This document shows positions 24,901 to 36,531 of a stretch of DNA of 64,000 nucleotides, piece by piece (positions within the stretch are counted from its first letter, which is position 1; every line of letters begins with the position of its first letter). The stretch lies in the NCBI RefSeq assembly GCF_000208865.1, contig NC_018388.1:620001-684000 (forward strand), given 5' to 3'. The position numbers were made by a program, and so were the translations under genes. The DNA comes from Neospora caninum Liverpool (Eukaryota; Apicomplexa; Conoidasida; Eucoccidiorida; Sarcocystidae). The notes beneath the pieces were generated by a model, which did not search any database, was not told the origin of the DNA, and worked only from the letters and a program-made list of their open reading frames with translations.

Positions 24901-27900
24901 CCGCAAGGCACTAGCTTTGCTTCTTCGTTGCCTTCTAGCAGCGCTCGTAAGCTTGTCACACGGATCTCAAAGGAACACAAGTCCATGTATCCGCGGTTGT
25001 TCTCCTACAGTGGACGGTTCTCTGGCGAGTACCAATTGTCTGCTGAACACCGTCAGGGCGCAGCGAGCTTCCCGCTAAAAAACAAAAGCACCTGAGAGAG
25101 GAAACACAGTTAGCGGATAATTTGTGCGAGAGGAATTCAATTCGTTTGTTACATGTCGACACGTCTCTCGTAACGGTACTTCTACATTCGAGGCATGCCA
25201 TGGAGACGTACGTTGTTCGTTAGTCTGGTCCTCTGAAGATGTATGGGACGTAACAGGCTCGTACACAGTATCCGTGAAGGGTCATGCAACAGCGGAGAAC
25301 ACCGAATGGCAGGCCGCTAGTGTTGGACTCTGGTTCCACTGAAGTTCTTTTTCCCAGTACTCCCAGAAGCTCCCTAACACTTAGGCTGACTCAGGAGAAA
25401 ACAGTTTCGCGCTACCTCTACACGAATTAACTGGCAGTGACGTGCTGTACGCAACGCGGCCACGTCTCTGTGTTTCTTCTCAGATTGGGGCCCTTGGGTA
25501 GGCACATTCCTCGCTCCAAAGAGCGTCCTCATTAAATCTGGGGAGGTCGATCCAACAGATTTCTTCCAGAAGAAACAAGCCAAGTTCTTCCGCAAGGTGT
25601 GCCTGACGGAACGACGGGGTTCGCAGATCATTCTCAGCGCAGGTGCAATCCACTCTGCTGTCATCCTCTACAAATCTGGTAAGCAGACCCTCATGCTTCT
25701 GACGGGGTCTTTTGAGTTAGGAGTCTTCCTACTGGCCAACGATTCCTGCCGTAGCTGGTCGACGTACGCTTTGAAGCATTGGAACGGCAGCGCCAGAAAA
25801 AAGTGGCGCGAGTTCTCGTCTCGTAATTGTTTGCCAGGTATCGGCCCGCTTCCGCAACTAAAGAAAATCAAGACTCCCGTCATTGTGGAACACCCATATC
25901 TGGGTAAGCGTGCTTCAGTTAGGATGCATCCGCATACATTCCCGAATTCCTGCCTTCCGCGATCGACACCGCCCTGCGTCCTGTTGTATATAAGCGGCTT
26001 TCAACTTCCCAGCCATTATCATGCATGATGCAGAAGCGACCGATGGTCATGCGACTCCGCGAGACAGCAGTCCTTGCCCTTATGGTGGCTTTGCAGCGAC
26101 ACTGTCAGACGTTGGCACTCACCCGTGATCGTGTCCACCCCTGCCTCTCCTGCTTTGCAACCTCGCGCCTTCCTTCGGTTTTTTCGTTGTTTTCTTTCGC
26201 CAGGGCAGCGTTTCAGCGACCGTGTGTTCATTCCGGTCAGTGCCTTCTCGAAGCACTACGCTGACGAGCTGACACCCGTCCCGTTTGCACCTATCCGGCG
26301 TTTGTCAACCTTGGATCCACTTTCGTCGAAAGCGACGACGCCTCGAGCCAGGGCTCGCAGAGACAAGCATGTCGCCAGCAATAACGAGGATGCAGACCAA
26401 ACGAGCGGCAATGAGGACACCAAACGAGGCGGCAGAAAGGAACGTCGACACCACAAGGGCATCTTCGCTACCGGTGGCCAAGTGAACGCAGGAAGCGGCG
26501 ACGAGAACGCTGACGCCACTCAGGGTGTGACGAGAGCAGACGGCGGGATATCGGCTCTTGGACTCACTGAAAACGAAGACGAAGCCCAGCTGGCGAGTGC
26601 GCCCAGCGACGAGGAAGATCAGGCGTCAGGCTCGTCGCCCGCCCGCATCTTCCTTGCTGACCTCCAGAGGCCCATACCTCCTGAGTTATCTGGGAAGTAC
26701 CTTGACGTCTACTTCCCTCAAAAAGGAGACCTGGATCCACCACGAGTGTGCCAAGGCTTGGGAATCAAAAAGGGAGGGCCGCCGCATGGCTGTGACAAGG
26801 AAAATTACAGGTGAGTTTCCAGGGCAGACGATCCGGAGGTATGCATTCGCCGCAGGCGGAGACCAGCTTTCGAGAAACGAATTGCACCTGTATGGGTGTC
26901 CCCTACGCCGTAAAAGTGCCGCCGGGAAAAATAACGATGGCTCACAAGATATCTGCGACCAGCCACAGAGGCAGAGAGGTCTGGGAGTTTGTCTCATTCG
27001 AACCCGTTCTACGCGATTTACGTCGATCGTTTCTTTTCCGCTATGTCGGGTTTGTGCTGTTCACTTGTTGCAGTATCGGCCGCCGCACATTGAGTTGCTC
27101 TTTGATGGTCGCGGAGGAGATGTCCGGGGGTCGCGCTCAGGAAGGCATCATTTATGCTTCCCGTTTCATTTTCCCTCCCCTCTTTAGAAACGACCCTCTC
27201 GTTGATGTTATATTCGAGATCCTGCAGTCATGCTCTGAGTACAGAGCCCCCTACGGCGTTGCAGGTTTGAAACCGTTGTGCGCTATTGTGGTGCCAATTA
27301 TTAAGTGTTTCCGGTAAGCAGACTGAACGTGTAGCTTTCCCCGAAGCCTCACTGACCAGCATGCCTAGAGGCGTTCCACAGCGAGTGGATTTGTCCCGTA
27401 AACTGAGAGAAGATCCCGCGTGACCTGTTCAAGGCTTCTTCCAGCAATCGACGGAGACGTAACACGGAGACGTCGTCGTCTCCAACCGTGGGTTGACTCA
27501 GCTCCACTCCTGCTCGACAGAGTGATGAGTCAACTGTGTGACATGCAGGTCCATATATTCCGCCTGGAGCTAGAGATGTAGTAACACCGTACAACTCCCT
27601 CAATCCATACCTGCTTGGCGCGCCTCAGTGAAAACCGTTTTGGTGCTGTCCCCTCAGGAAGTCACTTGCAACCTTTTACTTCACATCCGAACCGAAATCC
27701 CGAGGTTCGGTTCGTCTGTCTGCCAACGGCATGATTGACGTCAACGGCAACTACTTGAAGGATGAGCAAGACCTCTTTGATGCCGTCCGTGGTGTGTCGA
27801 ACCTGATTAACGCTATGAACGGAGACGCGTACAAGTAAGCGAAGCACCCAGGCATGCACACGTAACTGTGCCTCGTCGAAATCGATGTGTTTGAGAGTCA

Positions 27901-30900
27901 TGAACCAGTTGTCCGTTCCCCAGACAGTATATATAGCGCAAATGCGTTTGTCAGCTTGGAACCTCGACGGGGTTGATGAACCTTCAGGATGGCCCGCGTC
28001 GGGGCTGCACTCAACTGCTGACTGCCCTTAGCATCCGCTTTGTTTCCGCGAGGCCCAAAAGAAATTCGGGCAGCAGAGGACCTCACTTACAGGGGACTAT
28101 GGCCATCTCCGATACGCGCCCAACCTCGTGAGCCGTGCCTTGACCATAGGGCGGTGACTGACTGATCCAAGGGAGAAGTGTGTTTTAGAAAATGCGTGAA
28201 CAGGAGGGCGCCCCGGTCGCGCCCTGAGACGCTTTATGAGACAGCTTCCTCTCTTGCGCAGTTTTCAGGTGGGAAGGCCACTGTGTACATGGAAAGGGCC
28301 CCGCCCTGTGGGTGTCCATTGTTTCGTTTTTCGCTGCTGTCTCCAGAGGTGTTCTCCAGCCTGCCGGGTCGCTCTCGTGCCCAGAGACGGTCTTGAACGG
28401 CCTGCTCGATCTCATCTTGACTGTGGCAAGCATGACTTCCCTCTTCGTCACGAAGCCCGGGAACCTTCCTCTGGTAAGCCGGCAAAACCACAAGCCGCGA
28501 GAAGAGGATCCCTCAGCAGAGCGTTCTCGAGTCGAGGGCACCTCCAGTTTGCTTTCGTGTCCGTCCGTGTGGCCAGCCTCTGGGCGGGAAGGGTAACATA
28601 CACGTGACTTCTCCAGAGCTGGGTAACGTAGTTGTTCGGCTATGCCCCATCAGAAGGGGTTCGCTTGCTTACCCTGTCCGGTGGTGGGACAGTGCGGATG
28701 GAGACACTGTGCTCTGAGAAACGTACGGGCTGTATGGGCTCTCGAGACGTAGCTCCATATTTCCCAGTTTTTTCTACAAGTGGATCCCTTCCATTTTCTG
28801 AGGGCGGAATTTTGCATTCCGGCTCAGTCCGTTGGTTGGGAAGAAGTCGCTTTCTTATTCCCACAATAAAGCGGACGCGGGTAGTAGTCAAGGGGAAACC
28901 GAACCTACCTGCACTAGCGCGCAGCTGTCCTAGCCCATGAGAAAGCTCCGGAACGGCGCTGTCTTGTGTGTGCAGATCCAAAAGTACCTGCAAGATTTGC
29001 TGCCCACAAACAGTCGTCGCCTTCGGCGCTTGGTCGCCATCGGCGACAACGTCAAGCCCCGGCGTCTGGAGGCGACGGATCTGGGCGACCTCGAAGAGCC
29101 TGGCGACTACCACCAGGACGGCATGAACGAGCCGAACACATTCATCTTGGAGGATTACAGCGAGCATGTGATCGACAATGTGGACGAGAAGAAGATGGAG
29201 GAGCTCGGAATCAAGCGCAAGCTGGAAGAAGTGAGGAGAAGGGAGGCGTCCGCTGTGTGCGGAGTGGCCACGGACGCAGGAGAGGTCCAGCACACTTGCG
29301 ACACGGCATAACCTATGTACTCAGTGCCTATGAACAAGACAAGGACAAGCGGAAAATGGTGACTTGGAACCCCAATTTGCAGGTCGCGGGGGTAAAACCA
29401 AACTCACAGAGGACGGTCTCAGTAGGGTGATGCTTTCGTAGAGACATTTCACTTCTGGACCGTTTCGACTGGTTTTCCTTTACAGGCCGGATTCGACTTC
29501 GAGGCTTACAGAAAGCACCTGGACCCGAATGCTGAGGAAGACAAAGAGACAGTCATTTCCGAGACCGCCAACTGGTTCGTCTCGCGTCGTCTGCAGCAGC
29601 AGATGGAGGAGGACCTACATCTTACCGATGAAGAGAGGCACACCGCGCGTCGCCTCATGGAGCTCCAGCGCGAACAGGAAGACAAAGCCGCGGAACCAGC
29701 GTTCGCAGTGTCTGCTGAAGAATTGGCGGAAGCGAAGGCAGCTTGCCAAAAGCCGTGCAGCGGAGAGGAAAACGAGGCCTGCCCCGCCGCAGATGTCTGC
29801 TGCGCGGCCTTCAACAACTCACTCTGCGTCCGTACGGACGAGACAGTGGAGCTCGAGCGTCGCCTACAGGAGGAGATGTTCCACAGGAAAGTGGCGGGCA
29901 GTGCACCTTCTCGACAAGCGAAACAAACCCAAGGCGTGCAGAACGAGAAAACGGCGGTGCATCCAGAAATCTTCCTGGGTGCGTTGCCGAACGCGTTGCC
30001 GGAACTCTTGAACTTCGTGCCATCCCCGCAGAAGTCGCCGCCCCATCCCATTCTCTACGAGAAGCCTCCGCCTCACGATTTCCCTACTTACCTGAACCCC
30101 CCCAAACCGGAAGGTTTCCCAGACCCGTCCATGTTCCCCGCAACTCCCCCTCCCGGCACACCTGCCATCGACGCCCTGCCGTACACCAACAAACAATGGG
30201 CTGCCACATTTCCCCCGCGACTTCCAAGTGAGCGTCACATCATACGCAGAGCTTGAAGGGGTCTCTGATCACGGAACCGGGCTTCGATGTCTCGACTCGT
30301 GGCGCCGCTGCTTCAACGTAGACCGACAGGGAGAACTTGGCTCGCCGGCCGTAGCGCTATGCCCCTGCTAGACGGAAGGACGGGGCTTGTGAGGTAGCTG
30401 CGGAGAGACAGATGACCACCGATGTAACTGAAGACCTGTTGTGGAAAGGGGGCACTGAGGCCTCCCGGAGAGCGCCTACACATTACGCAGGTCCATGCTT
30501 CGCGCTTGTGTGCCTGCACTTGCATTGTGAAGTCACAAACGCTTTTTCAACCCCCCCCCCTTGTTTGCGCGCCGTGCTATCGCTGCTCTTCAGATCCATA
30601 CAAGCCAAAGGAAGTTGCAAAGTACGCGCTCACCTACATGTCGAGCGTATGGCATCACAGCAACACGGCTCCCATGGGTGAGGTGGTCAACACGGACTTC
30701 GAGGTCATTGGCACTCAGGGTCTTTCCGTCATCGACGCCTCGGTTATGAACCAACTGACGCGATTGAATCCCCTTGCTACTCTTATCATGTTTGGAGTGT
30801 AAGTCAGAGTCGACGCCGGCTTACCACAGTGGAGCCGTGAGCAGTGCAACGCCAGATACAAAGGCTATCTTGCAGTAGAAGACGCGATACATAGCGCTTT

Positions 30901-31117
30901 AGTCTAGCAGGTCAGGGGACGTTGCAACACGCGGGTAGTCTGTCTCAGTTCGACAGGTGTAACAATGTGCATGGCCAGCCCAAGGCAGTCTGAGAGAAAC
31001 GTTATGCCCCGGACTGGCTGCCTCTTGCCTGTTCTGCTGTACAGCTACGGAGCCATGAAGAAGCTAAAGAAAGCAGGTGTAGAAGATGTTCTCCCCCCTC
31101 TACCCCATGACCACTGA
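21924..31117 (+). CDS. Secreted GMC-family flavin oxidoreductase, 17 exons, complete
   Basis: FAD-dependent alcohol/sugar/choline-type oxidoreductase, 1352 residues; substrate unknown. Exons: 21924-22377, 22649-22804, 23003-23083, 23554-23747, 23988-24131, 24501-24638, 24820-24946, 25484-25678, 25838-25903, 26204-26810, 27074-27313, 27658-27834, 28269-28473, 28976-29230, 29486-30227, 30594-30798, 31045-31117. All phases close. ATG 21924 (ACCATGG context) starts a signal peptide ending near residue 28. Family motifs follow in order: GxGxxG at 186-191, the ribose-binding Glu at 211, MGGGTSSD at 257-264, ILSAGAIHS at 481-489, PKSRGSVRL at 813-821, then WHHSNTAPMG at 1280-1289 with the conserved His (1281 by alignment) and the paired active-site Asn 1319. 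Usual GMC enzymes have 550-650 residues. The excess is a Ser/Glu-rich N-terminal region, a charged insert at about 535-680, and about 440 extra residues between PKSRG and WHH. GMC enzymes of related Eimeria have been linked to oocyst-wall formation; that role here is only a guess. Confidence 0.92.
23766..23797. repeat. Perfect 16-bp tandem duplication in an intron of the GMC gene
   Basis: The unit CGTTCGACCATTGGTT occurs twice in direct succession (23766-23781 and 23782-23797), just inside intron 4, 18 bp after the donor. It does not disturb either splice site. Confidence 0.9.
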
Positions 31118-33673
31118 ACTGTTCGGCGACTCGAACAAGCGTGCCGCCGTTTGCTCCCAACACCGCCTCGGAACATTCGGAACCGGTTTTATGCTGACAC
31201 CTAACTTGTGAAAGTTCCCCCGTACTGAACTGGTCAAGAGAATTTGGTCTGCGCTCTCCAAAAGTGCGACATCTTCCACCTCACCAGGTTCACGCTGGTT
31301 GCCTTCATGGAGACGTCTCTCTGGCAGAATTGAGGAGTGGCAAAACAGCCACACACACACTCGCTGCCCGTTCCGGCAGGACGTGTACCTTTTTGCACGT
31401 AAAATCCAGGTCTCTCTCTCTTCCCTTGGTCTTCATTCCCGTATGTGTTCCGCTTATGGCCGGTGCGTGGGGCTGTAGAACAGCTGTAACGCATCGACCC
31501 GCGTGTCCCCGTTCGTTCGCCGGTTTGCTATATTCCCACGACCACCACATATCACATCAAGCCGTGCTCGCGGAAGCGCCGCGCTTCGCAGAACGGTGTT
31601 GTGACCCGTGGATGTTGTACTTTGTATGCTTTTCATCGAGAGCGCGGCTGTGGGCGACAGGTAGCAGCCGGACGAGAGAAGACCACACACTCAGCGCCGA
31701 ATTTTTCCCAGCACGCGCATTTCCCTCCGGACTTTCCGAGACAAGCAAAACCATGTGCTAATTTAAAGAAACAGCCCACACAGAGCGCCTTGTAAAACAG
31801 TGTCCCGCCCAGGGCGCGGACAGATGATTGCCAGACACAGTCTGCCGCAGGACAGCAAGAAGTCTTTGCTCGCGCGTGAGATCAGCTGAACGCGACAGCG
31901 GGTTTGTCATGTGGTAGTTAAGCTTCTTTAATTGGCGAAGGCCTGCTACAGCGTCTCGAGACGTCAGTAGACAGCTAACGACAGCCGCCGCTTGTTGTCA
32001 CGCTCGGTATCCTGCTGGTCAGATGTGACAGTCATGTTTGTCGTCCCTTTCGAGTATCTGGAAAGAAGTTAGGCGAGGCTGCCTTCGAGATCAAAGGCAT
32101 CGGGTTGCCTCTCGGATTACGTCTCGCACCCACAAAGAGGCGCCTAGCCGACGACTCCAGGGTATATGTCCATGCGCCATACGACCCATCTTGAAATGCT
32201 AAATGAATTCTGGTACCTTCGGACCGGCTGATGTCGATGGCCCGGTACAATAAACGAAACTTAGCGAGACACACGCGGTCTCATTGGACTCGTTCTCGCG
32301 CAAATATGCGCCATAAGTATTCCCAAATCTATGTGACCTTTTACGGAGCGTGCATCCCCACCTCGCGTATCGCTACGCGGTTTGCTGCGCACAGCTGCCA
32401 TCCCAAACTACTGGTTTCAGCGAACCTTTTATCTATTGACTGGAACATTTCATCACACCAGTGGTACATTCGTTAAGTGTCGGGTGGAGGCGCCTGCTCC
32501 CAAAGGAACGGATCAACAGAGAAAGTAGACCCACTCATATCCATTTTCGCGCAAGCACGCACCGAGTCGTTATGCCGAGGGCGCAGTTCATCGTGGGTGC
32601 CCGCCTGCATCACTCTGTCCCTACAAGACTCCATCCTTGAGACAGTGACCGGACTACAAGGCCGCTTAAAACGGTTTCCGCCAGTTGCTGAAACATGCCA
32701 TCACAGAAACGAAGGGAAAATTTGCTTCCGGTCTCCGCCCTCTGGAAAATACACCGGCCAGAGGGCCCCGTCACGGCGCTGTGGCTTCTATTCACCGTCG
32801 TTCTAAGAGGAATCTTCACGCTCGGCCGTCTCTTGCGATCTCCACTTTCGGTGCTCTCGCGCTGCGTTCCAGGAAAACAAGCCACAGAAAGTGAAACAGG
32901 TGGCTGCTTCGCGGCGGAAAACGCCAGGGCGTGCATGAGACTCTACTCTTCACATGGGTCCGACCGAAGCTCAAAGATAGAGACGGAGATTGCGGATGCG
33001 GCAACCCAAGCCGAGCGTGCCTCCGAACATTTCACAGGAGCTAGGTGGGCAGTTGCATAGGTTGCGTGAGCGTTTTGTGAAAGACCTCGAACAGGCGACT
33101 CGGGACGCGCAGCACCTCGTGGAACACCGCAGCCAAAGGGGGCACAGTGCATGTACACCCCTCCACCGATCTGCTCACGTGGAATCTCCTTCGCGCTCCC
33201 TATTTTCTCTGGAGTGCTGGCACTGTCCGTCGAGACCAAAAACTGCTGCTACCCTTACCCAAAGCGAAACGCGCATGTGAGAGTGCCCTTTTCAGGGGCT
33301 GCAAGACATGAACGCAAATCGCACTGGAGCTCAGCCTCCCGAAAAGAAGAGAGCTGCACTTGCGCGGCTTCGTCGAAGCCGCACATATTACCAGTCACGC
33401 GGAAACGTTAAATCTGCTTCGTGCACACGCCCTTCCTTTCAAGATCCACCAACAGCCAAACCGCATCTGTGTGTCAGACACCCGTCTATGAAGACGACGG
33501 GTTTCGCCAAAAAATTGAAAACACCGGATGGTTTTTCTTACGACACGGTGCGTTTTCCTTTCGTGCAGTTCTGGATAGAATTACTGGACCGTATACCACA
33601 CGACGCTGTTGCGCTAGCCCAAGACCTCACGTGCGTGGCCATTCCACTTCGAAGGACCCCTACCGCGACGGAA
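31118..33673. other. Convergent intergenic region
   Basis: The GMC gene ends at 31117 on the plus strand and the acidic-protein gene ends at 33674 on the minus strand, so this 2.6 kb holds two 3' untranslated regions. I see no conserved gene. The only item of note is a short plus-strand frame with coiled-coil character at 32996-33280. Confidence 0.5.
32996..33280 (+). CDS. Short open frame with helical, heptad-like sequence (weak)
   Basis: The frame runs 94 codons from ATG 32996. Residues about 13-45 (for example LGGQLHRLRERFVKDLEQA) are charged and periodic, as in a coiled coil. Immediately upstream, in the frame one base away, 32955-33030 encodes a similar charged helical stretch (KIETEIADAATQAERASEHF). 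The two would join with a one-base shift, or through an acceptor TTTCACAG at about 33033. This may be a small gene, a terminal exon or a decayed copy. It overlaps no conserved family that I know. Confidence 0.22.
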   Translation: MRQPKPSVPPNISQELGGQLHRLRERFVKDLEQATRDAQHLVEHRSQRGHSACTPLHRSAHVESPSRSLFSLECWHCPSRPKTAATLTQSETRM

Positions 33674-36531
33674 TCATAACGGCTTTGTGTGTGCGAAGAT
33701 CGCTTCCACGGTTTCGACGCCATGAATTCCCTTGTGTGACAGGAGTGCACAGTCTATGCTCCGACCTCGGCAGCTACGGTGCAGTGCATATGGCGCTGCA
33801 AGTCGCCGTGTACGGACGTTCAGGCCGAAATCATGTGTTGCCCGCCGACGCTCAGAGGACGGCTGCGGGCGTATGCAGAGGCCTTACCCCGAGAACGTCC
33901 TTGCGATTTGTTTGATTCGCCAACGCGCAGACTCTCCGACACATGTCGTACAATGCCGCTTCACTTCGTTCGGGAAAAAGCTCCTGGACGCGCGAATACA
34001 TGCACAACTCAAATTGCCCGCCGTGAACCGCTTTGGACGCGAGGGCGCGACGGCTAAGGCGGCGCGCGTGTACATGCACTGCCATAACGAAAGTCTGTAG
34101 GTGTCCTCTTTGGACATATGTGGCGACTGCTTCGCAAGCATGGACGCTCAACGATGCTGCCTGGCTAGAATGAGAAGTGAAGACGAAAGACATGTGACGC
34201 TCGAACCACCTGTGCAGCTCCCCGGTCGTCCGCACGCGTGTGCGCAAACGGGCGCTCTAAAAAGTGGGGAGCCTCTGAACTTCGTCGAAAGTGGTTTCGG
34301 CGGGCGGGGCCTGTCCGCGTTTTCTTTACCTTGAGCTGACCATGCAGATTTGCGAAAACGACATCGTGCGGCTGCAGACTGCGAAGCTGCTTCTCCTGGT
34401 CCTTCATGAGATCAACGTAGTCCTCCCTCGTCTCCGCCTTCGTCACCGCAAACAGACGGAACTGCACGCGCGACGAAGACAGACGCACGAGCGACATACA
34501 GCAGGCCCCGGAGCCGCGGAGCAGATTCCCCTCGACGCAAAAGGAATCATTTTCTACATGCATCCACTTGCAGCCCCAAGATATCCCCGGATGTGAAGCG
34601 CTGCTTACTCACTATGACCTCCAGACGCTGGGATCATACGAATTCATTGAGACACATTCTTCGGCGCCTACACGCAGTCCTTCGGGAGAGAGAATGTACC
34701 TATGTGGTTTTGAACTGCAAAAATACCCATGCGTACACGTGCGTCGATGCTGTATATCGGTCCCTATATGCAATAAGCAACAGTGCACGGCACGCCGACA
34801 AGGATCGTATTTTGATTCCCGACCCGCTCACTCAACTCTGGTGGGAAGAGGTCATGCAGGAAAACAAGAACCAAGTAGAAACGTTTCTGCAGCGCGAGCT
34901 CTATTACACAAATGCGCGTCCTCGCGTGACACATGAACTGCGGGCACCCCGCCACGCCGACACGGGAGACTTGACACTCCACAAAGCTGGTTATTGACAA
35001 AGCAGAAACTCACTTTTTCTTGAGGCATGGGACGTACAGGAGACACCCGCGCCAGCTGCCGAGCCACCCGATGATAGCGTCGCTGCAGCTGCGTCTTCTC
35101 CTCGGCGCTGAGGGTCTCGAGGAATTCTGATTTTTCAGGGGACAGCGAAAGAGGCAACAAAGCCGCAGGCGAATGTGTTAGCCTCAAGCTCTCAAAAAGC
35201 GCCTTGGCGGTTAGCTAGGTACTGCTCTCTGTAGACCCACATGACGATTTCCTCAATCACGTCCACCTACACCTGGGTGTATGTACCGCGTGAAAACGTA
35301 GTGCGTCTCTCTGGAACACAGGCGCAGTATCCGTTCACGGCTATATGTACATATATATATATATATATATATCGATAAATAGATATGGACGTTTTTCCGC
35401 CTCAGAACAATGAATCCGATGAAACCGGGGGACGAATACTCCGTTAAAGCGGCAAAGAAGCATATGTATCAGAATACCCGAGCTGACAACGACTGGATTC
35501 AACCGACAAGGGCGTTCATCTTCATTCTGTCCGTGGCACTTCTCGTCCTGATTACTTCTGTCTCTCGATCTTGCCAGGTTGTACCCATCTGCTGCACGCC
35601 AGCTCTCTCTGTCTGTCTGCGTGCACGTACCCTTTCCAGGCTCCCGCCCTCTTTGCAGCTGTCCACCGGGCAATCGCGACCGAACTAGGAAGTGGCTGAG
35701 AAAACGCCACGCATACCCACCTTGTGCCTGCTTTGGCTTTGAGAACTTTTTGCATGCAGCCGCCAGGTGCAGAAGCGACGGGAGTTCGAGAGCTCCCGCG
35801 ACAGAGAATTCGGGCCACAATCCCAAGAATAGGTCCTTGGTCTTCTTTTCTTCTCTCTTGACTTCCCGTTCGTTATCCGGGATTTCCTTTGGTAGCTCTT
35901 CAGACGCAGTCTCAGGCGCATCCGTCCTTGACTGAGATTCCATTTCGCTTTCCTCTGATGGTGTGGCTGCGTCTCCCCCCGATTCTGAGGATCGAGCCGG
36001 GGTCCCCGCCGGCCACCGGGCTGTCCGTACACCTGAGGTCTCCTCGCCTTCTTGGCGCTTCAACGGGGGAGAGGCAAAAGGCAGGGAAGCGTCTTGAGAC
36101 GCTTCAGAGAACAGGGGACCCGACAAGGAGAGAGTAGACGCATCGAGGGAAGAGGAAGATACATCACCAGGTGACATTTTAACGCCACCACTCTTCTCGT
36201 GCGTCTCTTCTGCATGATTGTCCTCCGTTGACTCCGAGCCGGCCCCTCCATCTCTGGACGCTGTCTCAGTCTGCGCCTCTTCCCCCTCTGCGCCCGGTTT
36301 TTCTTCGGTCTCCACGTGCATGTCGTGCTCTGACTCTTCCGTTATTTGGCCTGGGACGCTGTCAGAGATCCCTTCGTCGCCTGTGAAGCTGTCACCACTC
36401 ATGGCGTCAGGAGCCTCCTCACTTCCCACCGTGCGTCTCACCTCTCCCCTGCCCTCTGTATCGACAAAAGCTTCAGAGGAAAGTGCCTCGGCACTCTCGA
36501 CACTTTCGCAGCGTCTCTCTTGGTCCAGCAT
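33674..36531 (-). CDS. Acidic protein of unknown function, five recognised exons
   Basis: I recognise no family. The ATG is at 36531. Exon 1 encodes about 215 disordered residues very rich in Glu, Ser and Asp. A short hydrophobic, probably helical segment follows (FSVAGALELPSLLHLAAAC), ending near 35721 or 35717 at a GTGGGT or GTATGC donor. Later exons are 35266-35014, 34461-34330, 34094-33888 and 33730-33674 (stop TGA), joined by good GTGAGT, GTAAAG and GTAAGG donors in phase 0. They encode ordered helical sequence, for example DVIEEIVMWVYREQY, LSAEEKTQLQRRYHRVARQL and EDYVDLMKDQEKQLRSL. Two problems remain. Exon 1 leaves in phase 1 or 2 whereas exon 2 needs phase 0, so an exon may be missing. 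Exon 2 also changes frame at a run of five A (35194-35198). There is no signal peptide. The gene is divergent from the carboxypeptidase and convergent with the GMC gene. Confidence 0.6.
35351..35372. repeat. (AT)11 microsatellite
   Basis: Eleven perfect AT units lie in the presumed first intron of the acidic-protein gene. The open frame of exon 1 continues into it and would translate as repeating Ile-Tyr, which marks that part as non-coding. Confidence 0.95.

Noticed and set aside
35341..35716. Continuation of exon 1 of the acidic protein to a stop at 35341
   Set aside because: It passes good donors and ends in translation of an (AT)11 microsatellite, so this part is intronic.
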